This document shows, one piece after another, positions 1-8,681 of a stretch of 53,398 nt of DNA. Numbering within the stretch: position 1 is the stretch's first letter; each line of letters opens with the position of its first letter. The DNA comes from a bacterium (lineage in GTDB: Bacteria; Ratteibacteria; UBA8468; B48-G9; JAFGKM01). A program made the translations under genes and the position numbers. The DNA is taken from assembly GCA_035370465.1 (NCBI GenBank), contig DAOOVW010000003.1:1-53398 (forward strand). Reading direction: 5' to 3'. The notes beneath the pieces were generated by a model. That model ran no database searches and was not told the origin of the DNA. It saw only the letters and a list, made by a program, of their open reading frames with translations.

Positions 1-3
1 GAG

Positions 4-24
4 CCTCTCCCCGCAGGGGAGAGG
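4..24. repeat. Perfect inverted repeat (9-bp stem, 3-nt loop)
   Basis: CCTCTCCCC, a GCA loop, then GGGGAGAGG. The same hairpin family recurs at 6181-6203 and 7247-7269 inside repeat clusters A and B. The first 156 bases hold only this hairpin, a purine-rich tract and a 15-nt repeat at 118-132; no gene is seen there. Confidence 0.7.
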
Positions 25-117
25 GAAGAAAGGAAGGAAGGAGGGAAATAGGGGGAGGGATATAAAGACATATAAAAACCTTAAAAGACAAAGAAAGGCA
101 TTATAAAAGCTATAGCC

Positions 118-132
118 AATTTTGGCAGAACC
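118..132 (+). repeat. 15-nt upstream element, copy 1
   Basis: AATTTTGGCAGAACC is repeated exactly at 4508-4522. Each copy ends 21-24 nt before the start codon of the next gene (157 and 4544), and each is followed by a GGAGA-type Shine-Dalgarno. It may be a shared leader element or a fragment of the intergenic repeat family. The sequence does not decide between these. Confidence 0.45.
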
Positions 133-156
133 ATTTTATACACAAGGAGAAAGAAA

Positions 157-1221
157 ATGAAAACAAAAAATTTTATACTTATTCCAAGGAAATATTATGA
201 TATTTACTACGGAAGAGAAAATGTTGCAATTAAGTCAATAAAAGAACTACATGGCAATGACATTGGGATTAAAATTGTGTTATATTCACCAAATAACACT
301 GTCTCCCATTTTTTATTTTCTACTGGGCAGAATGATTTTAGTAAACTCAAAAATAACACAATTACTGTGAAATTTATTGATAATGACCAAATTCAAGATG
401 CTATATATAAAATAAAACCTATTTTTAAAGATAGTAAAGAAACTGAAATTTATACAATAAATATCAAATGCTATCCATCAAAATTTTATGCATCCCAGAA
501 AATGACAGGGCATCCTCACATCATAGCACTTTATAATGACCCTATTCTTAATATTGGAACTGGTTCAGTAGATGACTGGTTGGTAACTCCTACTGAAGAA
601 GAAAAAAAGTTTGCCTTGAACAAATGGGGTTCCTTAGTAGAGAATGAAAAAACAGATTATGAGAAAGCCAAAATTTTAGCCAAAACACTTATGCATGACC
701 TTTGGCCACATTCTGGATTTCCTTCTGATGCAATGAATGTTCCTCCATTTGAGCAGTATAAAAGGATGGTATCAGGCAAAGATAAAGGATATTGCAGTAA
801 TTTTATGGCTATTTTTGTTCATGCCTGTAATTCACTTGGTATTCCTGCCCGGAGTTGTGGAATAAATGAAATTTATTTTAATCGTAATAATTCGGAAAAA
901 TGTAAAAAGATGAATATACAAATTCAAGGAGGCTCTTGTCATGGCACAACTGAGATTTTTGATAATGGTTTAAACCATTGGATATGGATGGATTTAAGGT
1001 ATTATGCCTTAGGTGCCTGGATAGGTAATATAGGACCTCTTACTTTAGCAGAATTTCAGATATTTATAAATCAAAAACAAAGACGAGAAAAACTTAAACT
1101 TCTCATATATAATATGGAAAACAAAAGTGAAAAATTGCTACCTCTCAACAAATGCCCAAAACAGGAATTTAGTTGTTTTACTGGTTGGGATGTGAAACTA
1201 AATTATCAAAAAATGAAATAA
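157..1221 (+). CDS. Transglutaminase-like (papain-like fold) domain protein
   Basis: A 354-residue protein whose middle has the layout of the transglutaminase-like superfamily: a nucleophile-type Cys213 in KGYCSNF followed by a hydrophobic helix, His262 in SCHGTTEIF, and Asp279 in WMDLRY, spaced as in Cys-His-Asp members. The N-terminal 130 residues look like a beta-rich domain. No signal peptide is visible. The start has an AAGGAGAA Shine-Dalgarno. It abuts the following large protein without a gap, so the two are probably co-expressed, perhaps for peptide or glycan breakdown. The substrate is unknown. Confidence 0.65.
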   Translation: MKTKNFILIPRKYYDIYYGRENVAIKSIKELHGNDIGIKIVLYSPNNTVSHFLFSTGQNDFSKLKNNTITVKFIDNDQIQDAIYKIKPIFKDSKETEIYTINIKCYPSKFYASQKMTGHPHIIALYNDPILNIGTGSVDDWLVTPTEEEKKFALNKWGSLVENEKTDYEKAKILAKTLMHDLWPHSGFPSDAMNVPPFEQYKRMVSGKDKGYCSNFMAIFVHACNSLGIPARSCGINEIYFNRNNSEKCKKMNIQIQGGSCHGTTEIFDNGLNHWIWMDLRYYALGAWIGNIGPLTLAEFQIFINQKQRREKLKLLIYNMENKSEKLLPLNKCPKQEFSCFTGWDVKLNYQKMK

Positions 1222-3672
1222 ATGGAAAATATACAAAAAAGCGAAAAAATTCAAGTTAGTTATGAAGATACAACACAACGGCAACATCTTTGCATACCAG
1301 CAATAGAAACATCTATGAGTAGAAGGTATCTATCAATTATGCAAAATTGGATCTCATTTGGTATGGAGTATTTTCACGATTGGCAAGTTTGTCCACACTG
1401 TGGACATTTTTTTGGTGGAGTGTTCTGGTATGGGATGGAAACAAGTTCCCCATTATTTGTCATTGCTGCGGTGGTTTCTTCTCCAGAATATAACCAAAAA
1501 GTAACAGGATATACAAAAAAGCAACTAATAAATGTAGCAGTTAAGGCACTGCGTTATCTGTGTTTCACACATGATACAGGTCCTCAAGATTGTGTAAGAC
1601 CTGAAAAAGGGTTAGGAAATGCCACTCTTTTTGGAACAAAATGGGGAGAGAAAGGAAAGGGATTTTTCCCTGAAAGTCAGTGTGGTGTTACTTTATATAA
1701 GATAGTAATTTCTGCATTAATACTAAGGAAATGGATTGATAGAGAAACATGGATGATGATAGCAAAAATTTGTGCTGATTACTTGGAGCGTTTTGTAGAT
1801 ATGTCTCCTAAATCAGGAGTTTATTATGATACTCAAGCAGAAGAAAATACTTGGACTTCGTTAGGGCTGACTGCTGCAATGCTTTTTTTAGAAAATCATA
1901 AAGATGCAAAAAAATGGGAAGAATCTGCAAAACATTGGATGTTTTGTGCTGCTATTGTTCCTGATGACCTACATGATGATAGAAAAATAGACAAGATAGA
2001 TAAGAAGAAAAGTATTAGAGAACTATGTAGTAAGAAAGTTACTTTTCTTCCAGATTTTATGGCAGAAAATCACGGTATAGTACATCCTAATTACACAGCA
2101 TCTGTTATTTTAGGAGATATTATCAATCTATACCGTTTATTTGGAAGAAAAGAGCCCTCACACTGGTATTGGCACCGGCAGGAAGTATATGATAATTTGA
2201 AATTTCTCTCTGATAAGAATGGTATAGTTCATCCTGTGCAGGGGATGGATTGGCCTTATTTAACACCTTCTGGTTTACCAAGTGTTCATTGTTTTGCTCA
2301 CTTATACCTGAAAGATAAAGAAGGGGCATATTTTGAAAATGCTGCATTAAATCTTGCAGAAAAAATAATAAAAGGTAATAAAGGAAGAATGTGGCATCCT
2401 GATATAGTTCAATATTGTCATAATATACAGGACCCTATGCTTTTATGGGAACACCAGATTTGTAATTTTGTTCCTCTTTATCTTGCTCATCGTATATGTG
2501 CAAAAGAAAAAATTATGAAAGTCCCTTCTCAAAAAATTATTTTTGCTAAATATGTTGGGGTTAGAAAATATCCTCATTCAGGATTTATTTTTCATAAACA
2601 TAAAAATGGACAGACCTCATTTAGTTGGCGCAATCAGATTATGGCACTTCCTGTTACATCTGATGGTTTTTTGACAATTGCCCCCTCATTTAATTCTATA
2701 TTGGGGAAAATAAAAGTTAAGGGATATACTGAACATTTTAAAGTTGAATATATACATATCAATGAAAAGGAAGATGGTTTTACAGCCATTATGAGGGTAA
2801 TACTTAATGATGGATGTATCAAACAGGATATTATGCTTGCTTCATTGCCTGATGGTAAGTTTGTCTGTAAGGAGGTTTTTTGGGCATTGAAGGGCTGCAC
2901 TGTGGAATATATTCAACAAGGATATATTGAAATAATGAATGAGAGATTTCCTGAACTTAAAATAAACTGCACAGGTTCTCGCAAGTTATATACTCCATCA
3001 GGAGTGTATAACTTTCCAAGTATGGTCAAACCAAATTCCAAATATGACAAAAAAGTAGAACTTAAAAGCCCCCCCTGGCTTAATCTTGATGATAGGATGG
3101 GTATTATTATTGCATCTGAGGGGCACCAGACACTTTACCATAATCGCCACTTTTTTAAACCATATCACGCTGTTACCGATGAACTCTTTTTGAATATGCA
3201 TAACAAGAAAAATTTTTATAAAAAAAATAGTATAATTGCAGATATTTTATTCATGTTTATCCCTGGACAAAATCACAAGGATACCCCAAAACAATTATTT
3301 ATCACACCTCTGTCTTGCTCTGAAGGTATTTGGGGAGCTCTTACAGATAATAATCTCATTGTAGGTAATTTAGATGTTTGTTCAGGTTCATATTCTATTG
3401 AATTTAAACGTCAAAAAACTATATCTGTTTTTCCCGGAATTACAAAAATAGAAAATGGAAAAGTATCTTATGAAGTTGATATAATTAAAGGGCAATCACT
3501 TTTCATGGAGTCATTATTTTCTATAGAAACCAACGGATTTTTTATAGTATCTGCGTTACCAGGAGGACTTGTTTATATAACAAACAATGGGCGAGCCAAA
3601 GAAATTCTTTCCTTGGACGGGGAAAAAATATCAGTTGATGCTGGTAAAACTATACTTCAAAAAAAAAGGTAG
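1222..3672 (+). CDS. Large protein resembling heparinase/alginate-lyase-type (alpha/alpha) toroid enzymes
   Basis: An 816-residue protein. The N-terminal half is helix-rich with Trp/His/Tyr motifs such as ENHGIVHPNYT (about residues 285-295) and HPVQGMDWPY, reminiscent of toroid polysaccharide lyases. The C-terminal half is beta-rich, as in heparinase II/III-like proteins. A CPHCGHFF motif near residue 57 is unusual and might bind metal. There is no signal peptide. The start codon follows the stop of the transglutaminase-like gene directly and lacks a good Shine-Dalgarno, so translational coupling is likely; a later Met near residue 32 is an alternative. The family assignment is inference from general pattern. 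Confidence 0.45.
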   Translation: MENIQKSEKIQVSYEDTTQRQHLCIPAIETSMSRRYLSIMQNWISFGMEYFHDWQVCPHCGHFFGGVFWYGMETSSPLFVIAAVVSSPEYNQKVTGYTKKQLINVAVKALRYLCFTHDTGPQDCVRPEKGLGNATLFGTKWGEKGKGFFPESQCGVTLYKIVISALILRKWIDRETWMMIAKICADYLERFVDMSPKSGVYYDTQAEENTWTSLGLTAAMLFLENHKDAKKWEESAKHWMFCAAIVPDDLHDDRKIDKIDKKKSIRELCSKKVTFLPDFMAENHGIVHPNYTASVILGDIINLYRLFGRKEPSHWYWHRQEVYDNLKFLSDKNGIVHPVQGMDWPYLTPSGLPSVHCFAHLYLKDKEGAYFENAALNLAEKIIKGNKGRMWHPDIVQYCHNIQDPMLLWEHQICNFVPLYLAHRICAKEKIMKVPSQKIIFAKYVGVRKYPHSGFIFHKHKNGQTSFSWRNQIMALPVTSDGFLTIAPSFNSILGKIKVKGYTEHFKVEYIHINEKEDGFTAIMRVILNDGCIKQDIMLASLPDGKFVCKEVFWALKGCTVEYIQQGYIEIMNERFPELKINCTGSRKLYTPSGVYNFPSMVKPNSKYDKKVELKSPPWLNLDDRMGIIIASEGHQTLYHNRHFFKPYHAVTDELFLNMHNKKNFYKKNSIIADILFMFIPGQNHKDTPKQLFITPLSCSEGIWGALTDNNLIVGNLDVCSGSYSIEFKRQKTISVFPGITKIENGKVSYEVDIIKGQSLFMESLFSIETNGFFIVSALPGGLVYITNNGRAKEILSLDGEKISVDAGKTILQKKR

Positions 3673-3725
3673 ATAAGAATTAGTAATAACTTTTGAAGTA
3701 AAATTGAAAATTCGGAGAGAAATAA

Positions 3726-4382
3726 ATGGGAATAAAAATAATAAAGATTGAAGAAAGTGTTTTTGCAGAAAATGATAAAATTGCACAGGAGAACTATAAA
3801 TTATTAGAAAAAAAAGGAATTATTTCTTTTAATTTTATGGGCTCCCCTGGTAGTGGAAAAACAACCATAATTGAAGAGATGATAAAAAAATTAAAAGATA
3901 AGTATAAAATAGGTGTTATTGAAGGTGATATTGCCGGTTGTTTAGATAGTCAACGAGTTGAAAAACTTGGTATTCCTGTTGTTCAAATAAATACAGGTGG
4001 TGCATGCCATTTAGATGCAAATATGGTTAAAAAAGGGATTGAAAAATTACCCCTTGAAAATCTTAATATTATTTTTATTGAAAATGTTGGAAATCTTGTT
4101 TGTCCTGCTGAATTTAAATTAGGTAATAAAATTAATATAGTTGTTACAAGTACAACAGAAGGAAGTGATAAGCCAGTTAAGTACCCTTTGATGTTTAATA
4201 TTTCTGAAATATGCCTACTGAATAAAATTGATATAGAAGATAATTATTTTGAAAAAGATACATTTTTAAAAAACTTAAAAAAGGTTAATCCTCATATTGT
4301 TGTTTTTGAAATTTCTGCAAGAAGAGGGGATAACTTTGAAAAATGGATTAATTTTTTTGAAAATAAACTCTTGAATAATTAA
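3726..4382 (+). CDS. hypB: Hydrogenase nickel-incorporation GTPase HypB (solo)
   Basis: HypB is a SIMIBI-class GTPase that loads nickel into [NiFe]-hydrogenase, and sometimes urease, with HypA. The P-loop GSPGSGKT is at residues 39-46, the G-domain metal site has Cys94-His95 and Cys126 (ENVGNLVCP), and the TEGSDKP and NKID motifs are present. The 218-residue length fits. The N-terminal His-rich or CxxCGC nickel-storage stretch of some homologues is absent. No hydrogenase subunit or other hyp gene lies in the window, so its client is elsewhere or it serves another nickel enzyme. Confidence 0.92.
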   Translation: MGIKIIKIEESVFAENDKIAQENYKLLEKKGIISFNFMGSPGSGKTTIIEEMIKKLKDKYKIGVIEGDIAGCLDSQRVEKLGIPVVQINTGGACHLDANMVKKGIEKLPLENLNIIFIENVGNLVCPAEFKLGNKINIVVTSTTEGSDKPVKYPLMFNISEICLLNKIDIEDNYFEKDTFLKNLKKVNPHIVVFEISARRGDNFEKWINFFENKLLNN

Positions 4383-4446
4383 GTATTCCATTACTTTGTT
4401 AACGGATAACCTATTACCTTCAAAAAGTTTTTTCTCTTAATAAGGT

Positions 4447-4463
4447 TTACCCGTCTATCTTTG
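4447..4463 (+). repeat. 17-nt repeat shared with cluster C
   Basis: TTACCCGTCTATCTTTG recurs exactly at 11234-11250, and both copies continue into GAGAGGG-type sequence. It lies between hypB and the DUF4139 gene and looks like a fragment of the intergenic repeat mosaic. Confidence 0.6.
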
Positions 4464-4507
4464 GAGAGGGGAAGGATGGGATGGATGTAGAAAGAGAAAG
4501 ACAAGGT

Positions 4508-4522
4508 AATTTTGGCAGAACC
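4508..4522 (+). repeat. 15-nt upstream element, copy 2
   Basis: Identical to 118-132 and again placed just upstream of a start codon (4544). It runs directly into a small palindrome, CCCCGAAGGGG. Confidence 0.45.
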
Positions 4523-4543
4523 CCGAAGGGGAAAGGAGAAAAA

Positions 4544-5941
4544 ATGAAGAAATTATTTTGTGCAGTTGTTTTGAGTGTTTTATTTGTTTCTTATGGGTCT
4601 TGTGATTTGAAAGAGAAAGGAGTTTCTTTGACTATTTATAACCAGAATTTTGCTCTTGTTTCAGATGTAAGAGAAGGGAAAATTGAAAAAGGAGAGTCAA
4701 TTCTTAAATTTACAGATATTGCATCTTTAATTGACCCAACAAGTGTTTCTTTTTCTTCATTAAATTATCCGGGGTTATTGAGTGTAATTGAACAGAATTT
4801 TGAATATGACCTGCTTAATCCTGATAAACTTTTAAACAAGTATATTGAAAAAAATATTCAGGTAATTACAAAAGATGGGCAATTGTATAGTGGACAACTT
4901 TTAAGTTTTAATAGTGGTCAATTGATAATCAAGTCAAAAGAAGAAAATGTATTTATGCTCAACAGAGAAAATATAAGGGATATAACTTTTGTTGAAATTC
5001 CAGAAGGTTTAATTTTAAAACCAACTCTTGTTCTTGAAATAAGAAATAATAAAGAGGTATCTCATATACTTCAACTTAAATATATTACTGATGGAATAAA
5101 CTGGAAAGCAGATTATGTTGCAGAACTTTCACCAGATGATAAAAAAATGGATTTAACTGGCTGGGTAACAATTGATAATAGGTCAGGAGTAACATATAAA
5201 GATGCAAATTTGAAACTTGTTGCAGGAGATGTTAGAAAAATTTCTCAATACAGAGAATATGCAATGCCTGCTGGAAAAGTTCTTGCTGCACAGGCAGCTC
5301 CTCAATTTGTTGAAAGTCCATTTTTTGAATACCACCTCTATACTCTAACAAGACAAACAACTATTAAAAATAATCAAACAAAACAAATAACTTTTCTTTC
5401 CTCGGCCAATGTTCCTGTCAGGAAAAAGTTTATATATGATGGGGCGGCCAATAGATATTATCATTATGACAGTTGGCGTTCTGTCCCTTACAATGATAAA
5501 GTTGAGATTCATATTGTTTTTGAAAATAAGAAGGAAAATAATTTGGGTTTGCCCATACCAAAGGGAAGAGTTAGATTTTATAAAAAAGATACAGAAAATA
5601 CTACTCAATTTATAGGAGAAGATAATATTGACCATACACCAGAAAATGAAAAAGTTGAACTTATAATTGGAAGTGCGTTTGATATAAAAGGTGAAAGGAT
5701 AATTTTAGAGCATAATAAAATTTCAAGTAATATCTATAGTGATACATACCAGATAAAATTAAGGAATCACAAAAAAGAGAAAGTTGAAATAGAAGTGATT
5801 GAGCATTTATATGGTGATTGGGAAATTACTAAAGGTTCACAAAATTATGAAAAAGTTGATGCTAATACCATAAAATTTCTTGTTGAGGTACTTCCAGAAA
5901 AAGAATTTGTAATAAATTATACTTCTGTTTCCAAATTTTAA
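4544..5941 (+). CDS. Exported DUF4139-type protein
   Basis: The start at 4544 is preferred over an upstream in-frame ATG at 4481. It has a GAAAGGAG Shine-Dalgarno and begins a clear signal peptide (MKKLFCAVVLSVLFVSYGSC), whose Cys could also be a lipobox-like residue. The 465-residue product matches the DUF4139 family: a beta-rich N-terminal part with a short charged linker, WKADYVAEL with TDGINWKADY near residue 190, and a long beta-sandwich C-terminal region. Family members are secreted or envelope proteins of unknown role. The gene is single and bordered on both sides by repeat DNA. Confidence 0.7.
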   Translation: MKKLFCAVVLSVLFVSYGSCDLKEKGVSLTIYNQNFALVSDVREGKIEKGESILKFTDIASLIDPTSVSFSSLNYPGLLSVIEQNFEYDLLNPDKLLNKYIEKNIQVITKDGQLYSGQLLSFNSGQLIIKSKEENVFMLNRENIRDITFVEIPEGLILKPTLVLEIRNNKEVSHILQLKYITDGINWKADYVAELSPDDKKMDLTGWVTIDNRSGVTYKDANLKLVAGDVRKISQYREYAMPAGKVLAAQAAPQFVESPFFEYHLYTLTRQTTIKNNQTKQITFLSSANVPVRKKFIYDGAANRYYHYDSWRSVPYNDKVEIHIVFENKKENNLGLPIPKGRVRFYKKDTENTTQFIGEDNIDHTPENEKVELIIGSAFDIKGERIILEHNKISSNIYSDTYQIKLRNHKKEKVEIEVIEHLYGDWEITKGSQNYEKVDANTIKFLVEVLPEKEFVINYTSVSKF

Positions 5942-6365
5942 CTTTCCTACCCCCTATTTTTTCTAAGGAGGGAGTAAGTAATTTTCCCCTTTTTCAAAGG
6001 GGGAAGTTTTTCTCCTTCCTTTATAAAAGCATGTCCGCCATAATACATGTCGGACAGGCTTTGTTAAAGGGGGAAGTATCTCTCCTTCCCTTATAAAGGG
6101 AAGGTAGGGATGGATTTTATTAAAATCTCCCCTTGCCCCTCTTTTCTAAAGAGGGGAATATAAAATCCCCCTCATCCCCACCTTCTCCCCAGTGGGGAGA
6201 AGGATGAAATCCCCCTACCCCCTTTTTCAAAGGGGGAAATAAAGCACCAAATCTGAGGCACAGAGTAAGCAACTTTAGTCGGTTTACTAAAGGGGGAACT
6301 TATGGGGAAGGGATAAGTCAAAGGGAGTGAGAGGGATTTGCCTTTCTTTTTTATTCTCCACTTCT
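5942..6365. repeat. Intergenic repeat cluster A
   Basis: A 424-bp gene-free stretch of GC-richer inverted repeats: CCCCTTTTTCAAAGGGGG-type palindromes, a CCTTCTCCCC/GGGGAGAAGG hairpin at 6181-6203, a GTCCG/CGGAC hairpin at 6033-6054, an AAGGTAGGGATGGATTTT unit at 6101-6118, and the core GTAAGCAACTTTAGTCGGTT at 6265-6284. The same units recur in clusters B and C. No ORF here resembles a protein. Confidence 0.85.
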
Positions 6366-7073
6366 TTATTTATCAGGTACTGGTTTGGAAATAAAATTTG
6401 AATATTCAAAATAAGAAATCTGCCCTGGAGCAACTTTGGTATTCAGAGAAACATAGGTAAAGAGTGAACCAAAAAAGATAGGAATAAACCGAACAAATGG
6501 ATTTTCGTTCATTGGAATTATAATTAAAGGGATTTTTTTTGAGTAAGTATATGTAATTTTAATAAGGTCAAAAAGATTTTTTTCTGTTTTTATTAAAGTT
6601 GCAATTTTTACTATATCACCAACTTTATTTCCTTTTCTTACAATTTCTTTTAACTTTTTTTCATTCGGTGTTTTTTTAAAATTGTGGTATGAAACAATAA
6701 CTTTTTTATTTTGACTTTCCACAATTTCAGTCACTTCTTTTAAAATTCTACTTTTAAGTTCTACATCAATAAAATCAACATAAGTAATTATTTTTTTAAA
6801 AATTTCAAGTCGTTCTTTGTCTTTTATATAATATGGGTTTTGTCCACTTTCTTTATACCATCTAATAGTTGCAATAATTTTTGTATTTAATTTCTCTTTA
6901 ATTTTTAATATCCATTCAGGTAATTCATCTATTGTTTTTCTTTTTAAAAATTCATCAATTCTACATTCAACCAATGCAATATCTTTTAACTTTTCTATAT
7001 CACTGTTTTCTTCATTTCCTGTTAATACCACACATATCTTCTTCTGTAAGTCACTGCCCAATAAATTTCCCAT
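6366..7073 (-). CDS. aroD: Type I 3-dehydroquinate dehydratase
   Basis: This TIM-barrel enzyme of the shikimate pathway dehydrates 3-dehydroquinate by a Schiff-base mechanism. Seen here: VECRIDEF, IATIRW, FIDVELKS, the catalytic His in VSYHNF (His130) and the Schiff-base Lys in VKIATL (Lys156), plus the C-terminal APGQISYFEY. The start at 7073 is chosen because a TAAGGAAG Shine-Dalgarno sits just upstream. An upstream in-frame ATG at 7127 would translate repeat-derived DNA (GATAACGTACCAACTC) and is rejected. No other shikimate gene is nearby. Confidence 0.9.
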   Translation of the reverse strand: MGNLLGSDLQKKICVVLTGNEENSDIEKLKDIALVECRIDEFLKRKTIDELPEWILKIKEKLNTKIIATIRWYKESGQNPYYIKDKERLEIFKKIITYVDFIDVELKSRILKEVTEIVESQNKKVIVSYHNFKKTPNEKKLKEIVRKGNKVGDIVKIATLIKTEKNLFDLIKITYTYSKKIPLIIIPMNENPFVRFIPIFFGSLFTYVSLNTKVAPGQISYFEYSNFISKPVPDK

Positions 7074-7579
7074 TTTTTCTTCCTTACTTATCTGAGTTGG
7101 TACGTTATCGTTTTCTAAATAATACAAAGGTAGGGATGGATTTAATAAAATTCCCTCAAAATCCCCCCTCCTCCGAGCTTTCTCACTCCGCCATAAATCT
7201 TGTCGGACAGGATAAGGGGAGAAGAAAATACATCCCCTCTCTCTTCCCCTCTCCCCACTGGGGAGAGGGTTGGGGTGAGGGGGAAATTTGAAATCCCTCT
7301 CTTTCCCCCTTTGTTAAAGGGGGAAGTATCAAAATCCCCTCTAATTCCCTTTAAAATCCCTCTTAATCTCTCCGCCAAAAAGCGCGTCGGACAGGCCTTT
7401 TATAAAGGGAGAAATTAAAAGGGGGAAATGACGCACCAACTCTAAGAAACAAGGTAAGCAACTTTAGTCGGTTTGTCAAAGGGGAGAACCCGGTTCTCAT
7501 AGAGAACCATGTTCTTTTATCTTAACATTTGTCAAAATGGGGAACAAAGTATTCTTTTATTAACTGACACTTCCCCTTA
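7074..7579. repeat. Intergenic repeat cluster B
   Basis: About 500 bp between aroD and the PHP gene. It holds a CCCTCTCCCC/GGGGAGAGGG hairpin (7247-7269), two TCCGCCA...GTCGGACAGG units (7187-7210 and 7371-7395), TTTGTTAAAGGGGGAA palindromes, the unit AAGGTAGGGATGGATTT at 7127-7143, the core GTAAGCAACTTTAGTCGGTT at 7454-7473, and a GGTTCTC-ATA-GAGAACC hairpin at 7492-7508. The ORFs across it have repeat-like, low-complexity products. The 5' part of the aroD transcript lies inside it. Confidence 0.85.
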
Positions 7580-8245
7580 TTAGATTTCAAAACCAATATC
7601 AAGTTTGCTTTTTGCGAGAATATAACTATTTTGTAAAACAGTGTTCACATCTGAGACCTTTATACCAGCAGAAATTATTATCTTTTTTGCAAATTCATCA
7701 TCTATTAAATTTTCTGGTGAATGAGTATCTGTATCTAAAATAATTGGGAAACCATATTCATACCATAATCTAACAATATGACCATTAGAAAGACAATGTC
7801 CTTTTCTTGCACTTATTTCAATATAAATTTTTTTTTCAGCAGCAAGAATTGCATCTTCTTCACTTAAAATCCCCGGGTGACCTAAAATGTCAATATCACT
7901 TTCTATCCCTTTTCTATTTGTTCCTTTGGAAACTGGTTCTACAATTGTTTCTCCATGAACTACTATAAGTTTTGCACCAATGTTTTTTGCAATTTGGACA
8001 AGAACAGGAATATCTATTGGGTTGACATGAGTAATTTCTACACCTGGTATTGTCTTTATTTTGTAATTTCTATTTATTCTATCACAAACTCTTACCAATG
8101 AGGAAACAACCATTTCAACATTCGAAAAATCAATATGGTCTGTAAAAGCAATAACTTTATATCCTTTTTCTTCTGCTCTTCTTGCAAGTTCAGATGGAAG
8201 TAGACAGCCATCTGATAGAATTGTATGAGTATGAAGGTCAATCAT
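7580..8245 (-). CDS. PHP-domain metal-dependent phosphoesterase
   Basis: A 221-residue PHP protein (polymerase and histidinol phosphatase fold). The start at 8245 follows a GGAGGGAG Shine-Dalgarno and opens with MIDLHTHTILSDG, the first metal-binding motif; FTDHIDF, a conserved HGE in VVHGET, ILGHPG and the late DTDTHSPENL complete the metal-site pattern. The start overlaps the Asp23 stop (ATGATTGA), so the two are coupled. The likely activity is on a small phosphate ester or nucleotide, but the substrate cannot be told. Confidence 0.8.
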   Translation of the reverse strand: MIDLHTHTILSDGCLLPSELARRAEEKGYKVIAFTDHIDFSNVEMVVSSLVRVCDRINRNYKIKTIPGVEITHVNPIDIPVLVQIAKNIGAKLIVVHGETIVEPVSKGTNRKGIESDIDILGHPGILSEEDAILAAEKKIYIEISARKGHCLSNGHIVRLWYEYGFPIILDTDTHSPENLIDDEFAKKIIISAGIKVSDVNTVLQNSYILAKSKLDIGFEI

Positions 8246-8615
8246 TTTCTCCCTCCTTTTCTGTTTTTTGTTTTCCACGGGAATAATGAACTCCATGAAC
8301 AACAACATCAACTTTAATTACTTTCAAGCCAGTTATTCTTTCAACTTCTTCTTTTATTTTTTTCTGTATTTGATAGGTAATTTCAGGTATATCAACTCCA
8401 TATTCAATAATAATACCGAGTTCAAAACTTACTTCATTTTCTCTTACTATAATTTTAATTCCAGCATCATGTGTTTTTCTAATTAATTGGGCAATTCCTC
8501 CTACTAAACTTGTTATAATTTTATAAACACCTGGCACTTCTTTTGCTGCAATTCCCGCAATTGTTCCTAATACCTCATTATCAATTCTTACACTTCCTAA
8601 TTCACCATTTTCCAT
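8238..8615 (-). CDS. Asp23/Gls24 family protein
   Basis: This 125-residue protein has the Asp23/Gls24 pattern: GSVRIDNEVLGTIAGIAAKEVPGV at the N-terminus (shown here in parts: IDNEVLGTIAG, AKEVPGVY), a central GIKIIVRENEV beta segment and a C-terminal VIKVDVVVHGVHY. Known members are small alpha/beta proteins, often envelope- or stress-associated. The position directly downstream of accC copies the accB-accC-yqhY order of Bacillus, where the Asp23-like protein is linked to acetyl-CoA carboxylase function. GGAGAAG precedes the ATG. Confidence 0.85.
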   Translation of the reverse strand: MENGELGSVRIDNEVLGTIAGIAAKEVPGVYKIITSLVGGIAQLIRKTHDAGIKIIVRENEVSFELGIIIEYGVDIPEITYQIQKKIKEEVERITGLKVIKVDVVVHGVHYSRGKQKTEKEGEND

Positions 8616-8681
8616 ATTTTCTTCTCCATTTTAAACAATTTTACTATAATGACTTGGAATATTATTCCTTTTCAGTATGTT

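Noticed and set aside
3726..4382. A hydrogenase maturation cluster
   Set aside because: Only hypB is present; the neighbours are unrelated.
4481..4543. Upstream start extending the DUF4139 protein by 21 residues
   Set aside because: It would translate repeat DNA and bury the signal peptide; the ATG at 4544 has the better ribosome site.
5942..6365. CRISPR-like array
   Set aside because: The repeats differ in length, spacing and orientation, and no cas gene is present.
7142..7418. Overlapping ORFs on both strands in repeat cluster B
   Set aside because: They translate palindromic repeats into near-identical low-complexity peptides.
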